DNA of 64,000 bases from contig NZ_NEVQ01000013.1 of the NCBI RefSeq assembly GCF_002261185.1, forward strand, positions 744,001 through 808,000. The letters are read 5' to 3'. Within the stretch, counting starts at the first letter, position 1, and each line of letters opens with the position of its first letter. The notes beneath the pieces are model-generated. The model was not told where the DNA came from, made no database searches, and saw nothing but the letters and a program-made list of their open reading frames with translations. Positions 18,037 to 28,074 of this stretch are shown in pieces. Both the position numbers and the translations under genes were made by a program. Source of the stretch: Bordetella genomosp. 4. GTDB lineage: Bacteria > Pseudomonadota > Gammaproteobacteria > Burkholderiales > Burkholderiaceae_B.

Positions 18037-19038
18037 TCAAGTCTTATTCAGGCCGCCGATCGATTGAATCACGGCCCGCCATTTTTTAGTCTCGGAATCG
18101 ACTAATTGGGTCAACGCGTCAGGCGTCGAGCCCACAGGGGTTGCGCTCAAGTCCTTGAGCTGAGCCTGCACATCCGGCTGCGCAACCACCTCATGCAAGG
18201 CGCCGCTCAGCGCGTCGACCATAGGACGGGGCACACCGGCAGGCCCGAATACGGCGTTCCATGTCCATGTCTCGTAGCCCGGCACACCGGATTCCGCCAT
18301 CGTGGGCAGATCAGGAAAAGACGCTACCCTCTCGCTCGTGGTCACCGCGAGCGCGCGTACCGAACCTGCGCGTATATGCGACGCTGCGCCGCTCAATACG
18401 TCGAACAGAATCGGAATGTGGCCTGCGATGAGATCCGTCATTGCCGGGCCGCCGCCCTTGTATGGCACATGGGCCATCTGCAATCCCATCATTGATTTGA
18501 ACAGCTCGCCAGACAAATGCGGTGGCGTACCCACGCCCGATGAGCCATAGCTGAATTGATTGGGCTGCGCCTTCACCAAGGCGATCAACTCTTGTACGTT
18601 GTTGGCTTTGACCGACTTGTTGACCAGCAGCACATTAGGCACCGTCACGACCAACGACACGGGCGTGAAATCGGTCTGAGCGTGGTATGGCAACTGCTGC
18701 CCCATAGACAGCGGATTGATCACGTGCGTGGCGATGGTGCCCATCAACAGGGTATGGCCATCGGGCGTAGCGCGTGCGACTTTCGCAGCACCGATTGCAC
18801 CACCGCCTCCGGATAAATTTTCCACCACGACGGTCCGTTGGATACGGTCCCCGAGCTTTTGCGCCACCAGACGGGAAACGACATCGGTCGCACCGCCCGC
18901 GGCGAAAGGGACCACCAGATTAATCGGCCCTTTGGGTAGAGCGGGATCAGCGGAACGCCCCAACACAGGTGAAACTGCCAGCCCGAACGTCGCTGAAGCG
19001 CCAGCCTGCAATAGCCGGCGGCGTGAAGGATTCTGCAT
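18037..19038 (-). CDS. Bug-family (TctC-like) periplasmic solute receptor
   Basis: 333 residues from an ATG seven bases after GGAGA. The N-terminus MQNPSRRRLLQAGASATFGLAVSP is a twin-arginine-like signal. The mature protein opens with INLVVPFAAGGATDVVSRLVAQKLG, the hallmark of the Bug family, and continues with GAIGAAKVARATPDGHTLLMG and HVPYKGGGPAMTDLIAGHI. Bug proteins bind carboxylates for tripartite tricarboxylate transporters, but no TctA/TctB membrane partner is adjacent, as is common for the many orphan Bug genes of Bordetella relatives. Substrate unknown. Confidence 0.88.
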   Translation of the reverse strand: MQNPSRRRLLQAGASATFGLAVSPVLGRSADPALPKGPINLVVPFAAGGATDVVSRLVAQKLGDRIQRTVVVENLSGGGGAIGAAKVARATPDGHTLLMGTIATHVINPLSMGQQLPYHAQTDFTPVSLVVTVPNVLLVNKSVKANNVQELIALVKAQPNQFSYGSSGVGTPPHLSGELFKSMMGLQMAHVPYKGGGPAMTDLIAGHIPILFDVLSGAASHIRAGSVRALAVTTSERVASFPDLPTMAESGVPGYETWTWNAVFGPAGVPRPMVDALSGALHEVVAQPDVQAQLKDLSATPVGSTPDALTQLVDSETKKWRAVIQSIGGLNKT

Positions 19039-19263
19039 GGTGATGTCTCCGTTTTTGGTATAGGTAATAGACGCATCCCATGGCAGAAGCAAGGATCAGG
19101 ATGCCGGAGCTGCAATAGTAGGAATCAATCCCTTGATCCTTCAAATAGAATTTTGGCATCGGTGGATCAAGATTGTTGATCGATCGGAAATCAGGCTGAG
19201 TTGGGGCTCTGCCTTATAGGGTGTTACGGTTACCGTACGAACATCCGCAAAAAGGAGACGAAA

Positions 19264-19485
19264 ATGAAAACGCAGATTAGCTTCAAAAGGACCGATGGAA
19301 GCGATGGCGTAGCGCTTGTCGACGGAGCCATTTCCGACCTGGTACACGCCAAACGCGAATTAGCTCATGCCAAGAGCCTGCCTGTGGTAGAGACTAATGA
19401 TGGACAGTCAGAGGATATCGATGCACGACTGCGAAATGGAGGCGTCGATCCGAATTCGGTGGAGTTTCTGCATATCAGTGAGTGA
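19264..19485 (+). CDS. Small acidic protein of unknown function
   Basis: 73 residues, start fixed by AAGGAG seven bases before the ATG. The sequence [21 protein letters not shown] suggests a short beta hairpin followed by a helix ([17 protein letters not shown]) and an acidic tail ending SVEFLHISE. No signal or membrane segment and no known family. It converges on the tRNA-Pro gene, with a strong hairpin between them. Confidence 0.55.
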   Translation: MKTQISFKRTDGSDGVALVDGAISDLVHAKRELAHAKSLPVVETNDGQSEDIDARLRNGGVDPNSVEFLHISE

Positions 19486-19519
19486 GATACCCGCAGAATT
19501 GCTCGCTCAGAAACCAGAA

Positions 19520-19549
19520 AGGGCCTACAGAGAAAACTCTGTAGGCCCT
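19520..19549 (-). terminator. Rho-independent terminator behind tRNA-Pro, probably two-way
   Basis: A perfect 13-bp stem (19520-19532 with 19537-19549) and an AAAA loop. On the minus strand it is followed by TTCTGGTTT, about 10 bases past the tRNA end. Its symmetry and position between convergent genes suggest it also stops transcription from the small gene at 19264-19485. Confidence 0.8.
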
Positions 19550-19558
19550 CGGTATTGC

Positions 19559-19637
<79 letters not shown>

Positions 19638-19660
19638 AGAAAAAGAGTATAGCAGAGATA

Positions 19661-19692
19661 AAAAAAGCCTGCATCGAAATGCAGGCTTTTTT
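19661..19692 (-). terminator. Rho-independent terminator of the pheS-pheT-ihfA-merR transcript
   Basis: A perfect 14-bp inverted repeat with a 4-base loop: AAAAAAGCCTGCAT at 19661-19674 and ATGCAGGCTTTTTT at 19679-19692. On either strand it reads as a G+C stem followed by six T, so it can work in both directions. It lies 70 bases after the merR stop and separates that operon from the tRNA gene. Confidence 0.88.
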
Positions 19693-19762
19693 GAAGAAAA
19701 ATGCGAAAAATTTTTTAAGGCTTTGCGATACCGACTTGATGACTTCGATATGCCAGACAGAC

Positions 19763-20200
19763 TTATACATTGCTGCCGGCTTGCCCTGCCGAAACGGTCG
19801 GAGCAGCGCCACCCGATGATGAATTCAACGCCTCTGCCAACATCGTCGAGATGTTGCCCAATTCGGTACGCAGCGACTGCAACTCTGCCCCACTCAAGCG
19901 CACTGCAGCATCCTGATCATGCGGTGTATCGCGCGTATCGCCGAGACGATTGCGCGCGCCACTGATCGTGAAGCCTTGTTCGTACAACAAGGAACGGATA
20001 CGGCGTATCAGCAGGACTTCGTGGTGTTGGTAATAGCGGCGGTTGCCACGACGCTTTACCGGACTGAGTTGCGTGAATTCCTGTTCCCAGTAACGCAGCA
20101 CGTGAGGCTTGACGAGACACAGATCGCTGACCTCACCGATGGTGAAGTAGCGTTTGGCGGGAATGGGCGGAAGCGCAACGGTGGGTTCGGGACGAGTCAT
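19763..20200 (-). CDS. MerR-family transcriptional regulator (ihfA-linked type)
   Basis: 145 residues. The MerR winged helix lies at residues 17-85 ([50 protein letters not shown]), followed by a short helix and an Ala/Ser/Gly-rich tail. There is no metal-binding cysteine cluster, so it is not a mercury or copper sensor. This MerR type sits behind ihfA in many beta- and gammaproteobacteria; its targets are not known to me. It starts 57 bases after ihfA and is probably in the same transcript. Confidence 0.85.
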   Translation of the reverse strand: MTRPEPTVALPPIPAKRYFTIGEVSDLCLVKPHVLRYWEQEFTQLSPVKRRGNRRYYQHHEVLLIRRIRSLLYEQGFTISGARNRLGDTRDTPHDQDAAVRLSGAELQSLRTELGNISTMLAEALNSSSGGAAPTVSAGQAGSNV

Positions 20201-20257
20201 GGATTGATTTTATGCCGTGATGGACGTTAAGCCGATAACAATTGCCGACAAAGCGTA

Positions 20258-20599
20258 TCACTCCTCGTTGGAGTCCGCACCCGCCGGCTCGGTCTGTTCG
20301 ACCACGCTTTTCAATTTTTGACTCGCGTGAAACGTAACCACGCGCCGCGCAGCGATGGGAATCGTCTCGCCCGTCTTGGGATTGCGCCCGGGACGGGGAG
20401 GCTTGTTGCGCACCTGAAAATTGCCAAATCCCGATAGCTTGACGGCATCTCCGCGCGCCAGGGCATCGCGGATTTCCTCGAAGAACGTATCGACGATGTC
20501 TTTGGCTTCGCGTTTATTCAGGCCGACCCGCTCGAACAGCAATTCGGCGAGTTCGGCTTTGGTCAAGGTACGCGGCTCAGCAAGCATAGAGGTTCCCAT
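20258..20599 (-). CDS. ihfA: Integration host factor subunit alpha
   Basis: 113 residues. The HU/IHF fold is complete: [30 protein letters not shown] helices, [25 protein letters not shown] with the DNA-intercalating proline arm, and [14 protein letters not shown]. With IhfB it bends DNA for sigma-54 promoters, recombination and replication. Three ATG codons are possible: 20605 (overlapping the pheT stop as ATGA), 20599 (chosen, [11 protein letters not shown] as in Bordetella IhfA from memory) and 20587. The overlap with pheT shows cotranscription. Confidence 0.93.
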   Translation of the reverse strand: MGTSMLAEPRTLTKAELAELLFERVGLNKREAKDIVDTFFEEIRDALARGDAVKLSGFGNFQVRNKPPRPGRNPKTGETIPIAARRVVTFHASQKLKSVVEQTEPAGADSNEE

Positions 20600-20601
20600 G
20601 A

Positions 20602-23019
20602 TCAAGTACGTTGACGCGCGCCGTGTGCACTGATGAGCGCCTGAGTGATGCGGGCCAGGCAGTCGGCAACACGGGCTTCGTCCAGCGTGACTTCAGTGTC
20701 TTGTAGCCAGAAACGGAAAGCAAGACTTTTCTCGGTGACGGGTTTGCCGTCCTGGGGTTTGTCGCGCCATACATCGAACAGGCGCGTGTCTTGCACTACA
20801 GCCAATGTAGCATCTGCAGCGATGGTTGCGGCAACGGTGTCCAGCATCGCCTGCGCGCTGACGGGCAAATCGACCCACAGGGCCAGGTCGCGAACGACGA
20901 CGGGCTGACGCGATAGCTCGCGCACCTGAGGCAGCTGTCCCTGCGACAGGGCCTGGACGTCGAGTTCGAACACGACGGGGGCATGCGCCAAGTCGGCCTG
21001 TTGCGCCCAACGCGGGTGCAATTCACCGATCCAACCGACGGGCTGACCATCGAGATCGATGCGAGCGCTACGGCCGGGATGCAACGCAGGATGCGTGGCA
21101 GCCTCGAAGCGCAATTCGCTGGCGCGCGCGCCGAACAGAGCCTCTACGTCCATTTTGACGTCGTAGAAATCGACCTGGCGAGTCGGCGTGCCCCACTGTT
21201 CCTCAACCGCCGGCCCCCAGGCAGCACCCGACAGGCGCAAGGGCTGGCGTACGCCGGCCACATCGAGCGGACCGTCCTGGTGCGCCGAGTCGCGCAGGAA
21301 CACGCGGCCCAGTTCAAAGACGCGCACACGCGATTGCTTGCGATTGGCGTTGTAGCGGATGTTGGCGACCAGGCCTGCGATCAGGCTGGAACGCATGACC
21401 GACAGATGGCTGGCGATCGGATTGAGCAGGCGGACGGGCTCGTTGTTGCCGGCGTAGTCGCGTTCCCAATCGGCCTCGACGAAGCTGTAATTGACGACTT
21501 CCTGGTAGTCCTGGGCTGCGGCCATGCGGCGCAACATATGCGGGCCGCGGCGTTGCTCGGGCTGCGAGAACATCTGGGCACGCGCGATGGGCGGCACATC
21601 GGGCAGACGCTCGAAACCGTAGATGCGGGCGACTTCTTCGATGAGGTCTTCTTCGATCTCGAGGTCAAAACGATAAGAAGGCGGGTCGACGATGAAATCA
21701 TCGCCATCGACCTGGAACGACAGACCGAGACTGTTGAAAATCTGCGCGACCTCGGCTTGGGGCACGGGGACACCCAACACACGATGGCAGCGCGACAGGC
21801 GCATGCGTACGGATTGGCGTGTAGGCAGATTCACGACTTGGTCGTCAACGGGTCCGGCCTGGCCACCGCAGATGTCGATGATCAGACGCGAGATGAATTC
21901 CAGATGCTCGGGAATGCTGGCGTAGTCGACGCCGCGTTCGAATCGGTGGCTGGCTTCGGAGCTGAATTTGTAGCGGCGTGCGCGGCCGGCGATGGCCTCG
22001 GGCCACCAGAACGCTGCCTCCAGATAGATGTTGGTCGTATCCAGCGTGACAGAGGTGGCCTCGCCGCCCATGATGCCGGCCAGGCTCTCGACCTGATCAC
22101 CCGCCACGACAACGCCGACCTTGGGGTTGAGCTCGACGGTTTGGCCATTGAGCAATTCAAGGGTCTCGCCCTCGCGCGCCCAGCGTACGTCGATATCGCC
22201 GCCAATCTTGTCCAGATCGAAGACGTGCGACGGACGGCCCAACTCGAGCATGACGTAGTTGGAGATATCCACCAGCGCCGAGATCGAACGCTGCCCTGCT
22301 CGCTCGAGGCGGGTCTTCATCCATTCGGGCGTCGCGGCGCGCGCATTGACGCCACGGATCACGCGGCCGGCGAAACGGCCACATAGATCCGGCGCGGAGA
22401 CGGTCACGGGCAGGCGATCCTGCAAGGCGACCGGCACGGCGACGGCGGTCGGGACCGACAGCGGAGCACCAGTCAGGGCTGCGACCTCACGTGCGACGCC
22501 GAGGATGGACAGGCAATCGGCACGGTTGGGCGTGAGTTTCAGGGTAAAGAGCGTGTCGTCCAGATCCAACGCCTCGCGGATCGACTGACCGGGGGTCAAG
22601 GTGCCGGGCAACTCGAGCAGTCCAGCGTGATCCTGGGACAGGCCCAGTTCGCGAGCGGAACACAGCATGCCGGCGGACTGAACGCCGCGCATTTTGGCGA
22701 TACCGATTTTCATGCCGCCGGGCAATTCGGCGCCGACACGGGCCAGGGGCACGGTCAGGCCTTGGGCGGCATTGGGGGCACCGCATACGATTTGCAGCAG
22801 CTCGCCCGAGCCGTCGTCAACCTGGCAGACGCGCAGCTTGTCGGCATCGGGGTGCGGCGCGATCGAGACGATGTGCGCAACGACCACGCCCGTAAACGGC
22901 GGCGCGGCGGTGGTGGTTTCTTCGACTTCCAGGCCGGCCATGGTGAGCCGATGAGCCAGTTCGTCGGTAGTGATCGCGGGGTTAACCAGGGCGCGTAGCC
23001 AAGATTCAGGAAATTGCAT
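20602..23019 (-). CDS. pheT: Phenylalanyl-tRNA synthetase beta subunit
   Basis: 805 residues, normal for PheT. The N-terminal B1 and OB-fold EMAP-like domain (residues 1-160, [24 protein letters not shown]) is followed by B3/B4 with the editing site, the B5 domain ([20 protein letters not shown]), a catalytic-like core ([14 protein letters not shown]) and the C-terminal anticodon-binding fold. With PheS it forms the alpha2beta2 enzyme that charges tRNA-Phe. It starts 13 bases after pheS and ends overlapping ihfA. Confidence 0.97.
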   Translation of the reverse strand: MQFPESWLRALVNPAITTDELAHRLTMAGLEVEETTTAAPPFTGVVVAHIVSIAPHPDADKLRVCQVDDGSGELLQIVCGAPNAAQGLTVPLARVGAELPGGMKIGIAKMRGVQSAGMLCSARELGLSQDHAGLLELPGTLTPGQSIREALDLDDTLFTLKLTPNRADCLSILGVAREVAALTGAPLSVPTAVAVPVALQDRLPVTVSAPDLCGRFAGRVIRGVNARAATPEWMKTRLERAGQRSISALVDISNYVMLELGRPSHVFDLDKIGGDIDVRWAREGETLELLNGQTVELNPKVGVVVAGDQVESLAGIMGGEATSVTLDTTNIYLEAAFWWPEAIAGRARRYKFSSEASHRFERGVDYASIPEHLEFISRLIIDICGGQAGPVDDQVVNLPTRQSVRMRLSRCHRVLGVPVPQAEVAQIFNSLGLSFQVDGDDFIVDPPSYRFDLEIEEDLIEEVARIYGFERLPDVPPIARAQMFSQPEQRRGPHMLRRMAAAQDYQEVVNYSFVEADWERDYAGNNEPVRLLNPIASHLSVMRSSLIAGLVANIRYNANRKQSRVRVFELGRVFLRDSAHQDGPLDVAGVRQPLRLSGAAWGPAVEEQWGTPTRQVDFYDVKMDVEALFGARASELRFEAATHPALHPGRSARIDLDGQPVGWIGELHPRWAQQADLAHAPVVFELDVQALSQGQLPQVRELSRQPVVVRDLALWVDLPVSAQAMLDTVAATIAADATLAVVQDTRLFDVWRDKPQDGKPVTEKSLAFRFWLQDTEVTLDEARVADCLARITQALISAHGARQRT

Positions 23020-23032
23020 GATCAGCCGTCGG

Positions 23033-24055
23033 TTATACGTTGAACTGGCGCAGGAAGCGCAGGTCGCCTTCGTAGAATTGGCGCAGGTCGTTGACGCCGT
23101 AGCGCAACATCGTCAGGCGCTCGAGGCCGGAGCCGAACGCAAAGCCGATGTAACGCTCGGGATCCAGGCCGAAGTTGCGCACGACTTGCGGGTGCACCTG
23201 GCCCGAACCGGAGATTTCCAGCCAACGGCCGCGGTTCGGGCCCGAGGTGAACATCATGTCGATCTCGGCCGAGGGCTCGGTGAACGGGAAAAAAGACGGG
23301 CGGAATCGCACGACCAGATCGTCGCTCTCGAAAAAGCGGCGCAGGAAATCGGTGTAGACGCCTTTCAGGTCGGCAAAGGAGATGTCCTCGGCGATCCACA
23401 GGCCCTCGACCTGGTGGAACATGGGCGAGTGCGTAGCGTCGCTGTCGACGCGATACGTACGACCCGGAGCGATGACCTTGATGGGTGGCTTGTTCATGCG
23501 GGCATAGCGCACCTGCATGGGGCTGGTGTGCGTGCGCAACAGCAGCGGCAGGCCATCGCCGTCTTGCAGATCGACGTAGAACGTGTCCTGCATGGATCGC
23601 GCGGGGTGATCCAGGGGGTTGTTCAGTGCGGTGAAGTTGGTCCAGTCGTTTTCAATTTCGGGACCGTCGGCCACGTCGAAACCGATGGAGCGGAAGATTT
23701 CCTCGACGCGTTCCCAACTGCGGGCCACGGGGTGAATGCCGCCCATTCCACGGCCACGGCCAGGCAAGGTGACGTCGATGGTTTCGGCAGCAAGGCGAGC
23801 ATCGAGCTCGGCCTGAGCCAGTTCAGCACGACGCTGGTTCAGCAGGGCTTCGATCTGCTGCTTGGCCTGGTTGATGCGGCCGCCCATTTCGCGTTTTTGC
23901 TCGGGGTCGAGCTTGCCCAGACCCTTGAGCAACGCGGTGAGTGCGCCCTCTTTGCCCAGAAAACGCGCCTTGGCATTTTCCAGAGCCGCAGCGTCGGTGG
24001 CTTCGGCGAATCGTTCTTGGGCCTGGGAGACCAGGTCTTCAGCCAATAAAGTCAT
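23033..24055 (-). CDS. pheS: Phenylalanyl-tRNA synthetase alpha subunit
   Basis: 340 residues from [16 protein letters not shown]. An N-terminal coiled coil (residues 1-95) is followed by the class II core: motif 1 around [21 protein letters not shown], motif 2 [26 protein letters not shown], a conserved HQVEGLW and motif 3 [25 protein letters not shown]. The frame continues to 24175, but those residues are translated repeat DNA and do not fit the family. The upstream region holds two copies of a structured repeat. Confidence 0.97.
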   Translation of the reverse strand: MTLLAEDLVSQAQERFAEATDAAALENAKARFLGKEGALTALLKGLGKLDPEQKREMGGRINQAKQQIEALLNQRRAELAQAELDARLAAETIDVTLPGRGRGMGGIHPVARSWERVEEIFRSIGFDVADGPEIENDWTNFTALNNPLDHPARSMQDTFYVDLQDGDGLPLLLRTHTSPMQVRYARMNKPPIKVIAPGRTYRVDSDATHSPMFHQVEGLWIAEDISFADLKGVYTDFLRRFFESDDLVVRFRPSFFPFTEPSAEIDMMFTSGPNRGRWLEISGSGQVHPQVVRNFGLDPERYIGFAFGSGLERLTMLRYGVNDLRQFYEGDLRFLRQFNV

Positions 24056-24096
24056 GGAGTCAGTGCCATAAAATGCGCCCCCACGCCGCGCCTGGC

Positions 24097-24156
24097 GGCT
24101 TGCTGCCCCCTTTGAGGGGCTGTTTTGCCTTGGGGCGGCCCGACGGCAAAACGCAA
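24097..24156 (+). repeat. Structured intergenic repeat, copy 1 (rplT-pheS gap)
   Basis: Begins with the 13-mer GGCTTGCTGCCCC. A GCCCC/GGGGC hairpin follows, then an outer stem GTTTTGCC (24122-24129) pairing with GGCAAAAC (24145-24152), then GCAA. The same layout occurs at 24229-24280 with both arms changed in a matching way. Confidence 0.6.
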
Positions 24157-24228
24157 CTAAGCCTCGAAGAGGCATTTTGCCTAAAGACGCAGCTCGATGG
24201 GCGCATACGCCCTGATACTACGTTCGAT

Positions 24229-24280
24229 GGCTTGCTGCCCCACAAGGGGTGTTTTGTCTAAGTACAGTCCCAGACAAAAC
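24229..24280 (+). repeat. Structured intergenic repeat, copy 2
   Basis: The same 13-mer GGCTTGCTGCCCC (24229-24241) is followed by a CCCC-ACAA-GGGG hairpin and then by GTTTTGTCT (24251-24259), which pairs perfectly with AGACAAAAC (24272-24280). Compared with copy 1, the two arms changed together so pairing is kept. It abuts the rplT terminator. Confidence 0.6.
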
Positions 24281-24308
24281 GCAAACGGGGCCAAAAAGCC
24301 CCGTTTGC
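24281..24308 (-). terminator. Terminator of rpmI-rplT
   Basis: GCAAACGGGGC (24281-24291) and GCCCCGTTTGC (24298-24308) form an 11-bp perfect stem with a CAAAAA loop, 34 bases after the rplT stop. On the minus strand GTTTTGTCT follows. It would separate ribosomal-protein transcription from pheST. Confidence 0.7.
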
Positions 24309-24342
24309 AGCGATGCGCGATGCGCGATGCGATCAGCGCACG

Positions 24343-24702
24343 TTAGGCAGCCAATGCTGCCTTGGCCTGCTGCACGATGGCGGCGAAGCCGGCCTTGTCG
24401 CGCACAGCCAGATCGGCCAGAACCTTGCGGTCGAGTTCGATCGAAGCCTTTTTCAGGCCGGCGATGAACACGCTGTAGCTCAGACCCTGCTCACGCACAG
24501 CGGCGTTGATACGGGTGATCCACAGGGCACGGAACGTGCGCTTTTTGTTGCGGCGATCGCGATAGGCGTATTGGCCAGCACGCATGACCGCCTGTTTGGC
24601 GATGCGGAATACGTTACCGCGGCGGCCACGGTAACCCTTGGCGGCGGCAATGACTTTTTTATGACGGGCGCGGGCAGTAACGCCGCGTTTGACGCGAGGC
24701 AT
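24343..24702 (-). CDS. rplT: 50S ribosomal protein L20
   Basis: 119 residues, full length. Typical L20: [55 protein letters not shown], an extremely basic N-terminal helix, then a globular C-terminus ending [11 protein letters not shown]20 binds 23S rRNA early in 50S assembly and in several bacteria represses its own operon. It begins 15 bases after rpmI. Confidence 0.97.
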   Translation of the reverse strand: MPRVKRGVTARARHKKVIAAAKGYRGRRGNVFRIAKQAVMRAGQYAYRDRRNKKRTFRALWITRINAAVREQGLSYSVFIAGLKKASIELDRKVLADLAVRDKAGFAAIVQQAKAALAA

Positions 24703-24717
24703 AGTAGATCTCCGTTA

Positions 24718-24915
24718 TCAAGCGAAAGGCATCATGGCTTTCACGGAAGCCACGTTGGTTTCATGGACCGCAGCCGAACCGCGCAGCTGGCGCTTGTTCT
24801 TGGTGGTCTTCTTGGTCAGGATGTGGCGCTTGAAAGCCTGGCCACGCTTGATCGATCCGCTGCCGCGAACCTGAAAGCGCTTGGATGCGCTTTTCTTGGT
24901 TTTCATCTTGGGCAT
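24718..24915 (-). CDS. rpmI: 50S ribosomal protein L35
   Basis: 65 residues, full length, with the L35 signature [20 protein letters not shown] and [34 protein letters not shown] ribosome-binding site precedes the ATG. In most bacteria infC lies directly upstream; here there is none, and a separate promoter with a long leader is found instead. Confidence 0.97.
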   Translation of the reverse strand: MPKMKTKKSASKRFQVRGSGSIKRGQAFKRHILTKKTTKNKRQLRGSAAVHETNVASVKAMMPFA

Positions 24916-25055
24916 GATGATTCCTACGTTTGTTAATTTAATATGGACGCACAGGTGCTCGACGGGCTGGCAGACGCATCGCCTGCCGGCACGGCAAGAC
25001 TTGCCGGACCTGGATCCACTTCTGGTTTTCCCCGAAAGATCCGGGAAAGCCTTTG

Positions 25056-25085
25056 ATTATATGGTGATTTTGGGATTTTTGTCTA
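25056..25085 (-). promoter_or_regulatory. Strong sigma-70 type promoter for rpmI-rplT
   Basis: Read on the minus strand, TAGACA (25080-25085) and TATAAT (25056-25061) are separated by 18 bases; the -10 box is perfect and the -35 box matches five of six. The start point would be near 25048, giving a leader of about 130 bases before rpmI that can form several hairpins (for example GGCAGGCGATGCGTCTGCC). The region 24916-25190 contains no gene. Confidence 0.65.
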
Positions 25086-25190
25086 ATTTGATTGCTGCCA
25101 ATGTTCAAGGTGGTGCTCAATCCCGAGAACACTGTGTCCCCTATTGCCCATTCACAGGCGGCCGACGCAGAACCCTGGCTCCGGTGGAGC

Positions 25191-26711
25191 CTATCGCAAA
25201 CGACAACGATACTGCAGCGCCTCGGCGACATGACGAGCCTGTATACGAGGCTGTCCGTCCAGATCGGCGACCGTGCGGGCCACGCGGAGCACGCGATGAG
25301 TGGCCCGGGCGGAGCCGTGCAAACGCTGTATGGCCTGAATCAGCAACTGCTGACTCTCGGCATCCAGCTCGCAGTGAGAGTCTATATCCGGGCCCTGGAG
25401 CTGGGCGTTGGTGCACCCCTGCCGCTGCTGTTGATGCTCGCGGCAACGGGCAACGCGTTCGCGTACGGGCTCGGAAGGTTCCCCGGCAGGCAGAGATAGG
25501 CAGTCTGTGCCTGTCGCCGGCAACTCGATCAACAAGTCGAGCCGGTCAACGAGCGGCCCGGACAATCTGCCGACATATCGAGCCACCTGTTCGGGGGTAC
25601 ACGCACAGGGGCGTTTGGGATGCCCGCGCCAGCCGCAAGGACACGGGTTCATCGCCGCAACGAGCTGGAAATGCGCAGGATACTCGACCGTATGTCTGGC
25701 CCGGGCGATAACCACCCTGCCCGTCTCCAGCGGCTCTCGCAGCGATTCCAGTGACCTGCGGTTGAATTCGGGAAGCTCGTCCAGAAAGAGGACGCCATGA
25801 TGGGCAAGGCTGATCTCGCCCGGTCTGGGATAAGCGCCGCCGCCAATCAAGGCGGCGGCTGAGGCGCCATGGTGCGGCGCGCGAAACGGCGGCTGGCCTG
25901 GCAACGCAGCGGCGAGCGCTCCTGCCAGGCTCGACAATGCTGCGGCTTCGAGAGCCTGCACTCGAGAGAGAGGCGGCAGCAGGCCAGGCAATCGCTGCGC
26001 CAACATGCTCTTGCCCGCCCCTGGCGGGCCGACCATTAATAAGCTGTGCCCGCCTGCTGCCGTGACCTCGAGCGCCCGTCTGGCCAGAGGTTGACCCCGT
26101 ACGTCGGATAGGCAAGGCGGATGTGCCGCCTCGGTCCATGGGCTGGGCTGCGCCGCCGGTAGTGTCATGCTGCCCGTCAAATGCGCCGCCACGTCGGCCA
26201 GGGTGTTTGCACAGAGCACAGTCAAATCCGGCACCCACGCCGCCATGGCGGCACTGGCCGCAGGCAGAATCATGGTGCTGCCAGGCTGATCGCGGGCAAC
26301 AGCCAGCGCCAATGCCAGAGGCGCCCCAACGGGCACCAATGCCCCAGTCAACGACAACTCGCCGGCAAACACCAACGTCTGCAATCCCGATGGCGCGGCA
26401 TCGCCATGCGCGCCTGGCACCGCAATTTGACCCGACGCCAGCAACACGCCCAATGCGATGGGCAGGTCGAAACGCGCCGATGCCTTTGGCAGATCGGCAG
26501 GAGACAGATTGACAGTGATACGGCCGTTCGGGAACTCGAAGCCGCTATTGATGATTGCGGCACGGACCCGTTCACGGCTCTCGCGGACCTCGGTGTCTGG
26601 CAGACCCACCACGGTAAAGGCCGGCAATCCCACGCCCAAATGCGTTTCTACGCGCACGGCAGGCGCGTCGGCGCCGGACAAGGCGCGGCTGGCAAGGATG
26701 GCTAGAGTCAT
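25191..26711 (-). CDS. comM: YifB/ComM-type Mg-chelatase-like AAA+ ATPase
   Basis: 506 residues, the usual ComM length. The N-terminal ChlI-like domain (LAILASRALSGADAPAVRVETHLGVGLPAFTVVGLPDTEVRESRERVRAAI) is followed by the AAA+ module with Walker A VGPPGAGKSMLAQRLPGLL, sensor and Walker B GVLFLDELPEFNRRSLESLREPLE, and a C-terminal Mg-chelatase domain with a CxCG-type cluster (NPCPCGWRGHPKRPCAC). ComM is a hexameric helicase that extends heteroduplex branches during natural transformation. The start at 26711 was chosen because family proteins begin MTLA; the frame is open to 26792. Confidence 0.92.
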   Translation of the reverse strand: MTLAILASRALSGADAPAVRVETHLGVGLPAFTVVGLPDTEVRESRERVRAAIINSGFEFPNGRITVNLSPADLPKASARFDLPIALGVLLASGQIAVPGAHGDAAPSGLQTLVFAGELSLTGALVPVGAPLALALAVARDQPGSTMILPAASAAMAAWVPDLTVLCANTLADVAAHLTGSMTLPAAQPSPWTEAAHPPCLSDVRGQPLARRALEVTAAGGHSLLMVGPPGAGKSMLAQRLPGLLPPLSRVQALEAAALSSLAGALAAALPGQPPFRAPHHGASAAALIGGGAYPRPGEISLAHHGVLFLDELPEFNRRSLESLREPLETGRVVIARARHTVEYPAHFQLVAAMNPCPCGWRGHPKRPCACTPEQVARYVGRLSGPLVDRLDLLIELPATGTDCLSLPAGEPSEPVRERVARCREHQQQRQGCTNAQLQGPDIDSHCELDAESQQLLIQAIQRLHGSARATHRVLRVARTVADLDGQPRIQARHVAEALQYRCRLR

Positions 26712-26891
26712 GGCGGCGTCTGAAGTGAAAACGACGGCCAGTATGCGTAAATGCACTCGACTTGGGCAGTGCCATGGTGATAGCGATGTCACGCTTTTCA
26801 GGCACTTTTTTATGGTGCAGAAAAAGCTTCATCTGATTTGCGGCGGCGATGGATGGCGTTCCTGAATTAGGCAACGGCACTAGCCCCGCCG

Positions 26892-27893
26892 TCACTCCAT
26901 ATCAAACAGCCACCGCAGGCCAATCGGCGAACGCAAAATGCGAGCGCCTTCGTGCCCAAGTCGCGGCACGATCTCGAACACATGACTGGCCGGCAGGCTG
27001 CCATACAAATACGCCAGATAGTCTCGGTAGGCGAGACAGCGATCCCGCCGGTCGCTGCCTTGCAGCATGGCCGCTGCACTGCGGTCCAGGTGCGGATCGT
27101 TGGGATCATTGTCGTGCTCACCCACCAGATAGACGACCTCTTTGCCGGCATAGCTGCGGCGCAGTTCGTCCGGATCGATGCGGCTGACGTAGGCGTTGGG
27201 TCGCTGCAAGCCGTATTTGTAATGGTCGTAATCCGGGCAATGCAGCAAGGCCTGCCCGGATGGTTGGCCGTATGCGCCATCGGGCCCGTGGCCGCGGCGG
27301 GCGGCGTCCAGGTACAGATACGACGACGGCCCCACCACGATGTGGCGCAGCGCAATGCCCAGCTCTCTGGTCAACGCAGGAACAGAACTCGCTGCCGCAT
27401 GGCGTTGCACGAATTGTGCCCCTGCCGAATGTCCCACGATAACGAGGCGTTCTAGATCGGGAAAGCGTTCTCGGCACGCCAGGCGCCGGACCATGGCATC
27501 GAGCACTGAAAACGCGCTGATGCCTGTGCCGTGGCGCGATGCATCACCCTGTTTCCAGGCCTGCGGCGCCCAGGCCAGCGTGGATGCGCCCAGGCCCCGC
27601 GCACGGGCCTCGCGTCGCGTGTAGAACTGCGGCGCGGCCAGCAAGGTCTGGTTACGGATGCCTCGTCCCGCCAGACGCGCGGCCCTGTCCAACGCTCGCC
27701 AATAACGGTGGCCGTCGCGCTCGGTGCCATGGACGACCAGTACTGCACGACGTATGCCAGGCTGGGGTTCGTCCAACGTGCTGTCGCTGATATAGACGCA
27801 GGCCAGGCCTTCGCGCAGCCAGAGGCGGCGCGCATGCCCGGCATCTGAAACGTGTCGCAGGTTCAAACCGGATTCGCCTCCTACCTCGTGCAC
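26892..27893 (-). CDS. Alpha/beta-hydrolase-fold protein
   Basis: About 333 residues if the GTG at 27893 is used. AVLVVHGTERDG forms the strand and oxyanion turn, and LVIVGHSAGAQFVQRHAA carries the nucleophile elbow G-H-S-A-G. A later Asp (VVYLVGEHDNDP) and a His near the end (RLGHEGARI) can complete the triad. There is no signal peptide. It resembles uncharacterised betaproteobacterial alpha/beta hydrolases; the substrate is unknown. The start is uncertain: a TTG at about 27870 preceded by TAGGAGG is an alternative. Confidence 0.75.
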   Translation of the reverse strand: MHEVGGESGLNLRHVSDAGHARRLWLREGLACVYISDSTLDEPQPGIRRAVLVVHGTERDGHRYWRALDRAARLAGRGIRNQTLLAAPQFYTRREARARGLGASTLAWAPQAWKQGDASRHGTGISAFSVLDAMVRRLACRERFPDLERLVIVGHSAGAQFVQRHAAASSVPALTRELGIALRHIVVGPSSYLYLDAARRGHGPDGAYGQPSGQALLHCPDYDHYKYGLQRPNAYVSRIDPDELRRSYAGKEVVYLVGEHDNDPNDPHLDRSAAAMLQGSDRRDRCLAYRDYLAYLYGSLPASHVFEIVPRLGHEGARILRSPIGLRWLFDME

Positions 27894-28074
27894 AGCGCGG
27901 CACTGTGCCGCGCGAATTGATGATGCGAAATCGTTGTAGCACGCGGATTTGAAACTCGTGGGGCTCTTACCTGTTTTTAATCTGGCGCTTTTCTATTTCT
28001 CAATTGCGCGCGAGGTGCGCTTGATATCGTGAGCACATCAACTTTTCACGATCGAATATCTTGCGGAGATAGAC

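Noticed and set aside
20983-22386. 467-codon open frame antisense to pheT
   Set aside because: Same reason: pheT is complete on the other strand and the antisense product has no recognisable fold.
24938-25231. Open frame upstream of rpmI as a possible infC remainder
   Set aside because: The translation has no resemblance to IF3 and crosses the promoter and leader of rpmI and the end of comM.
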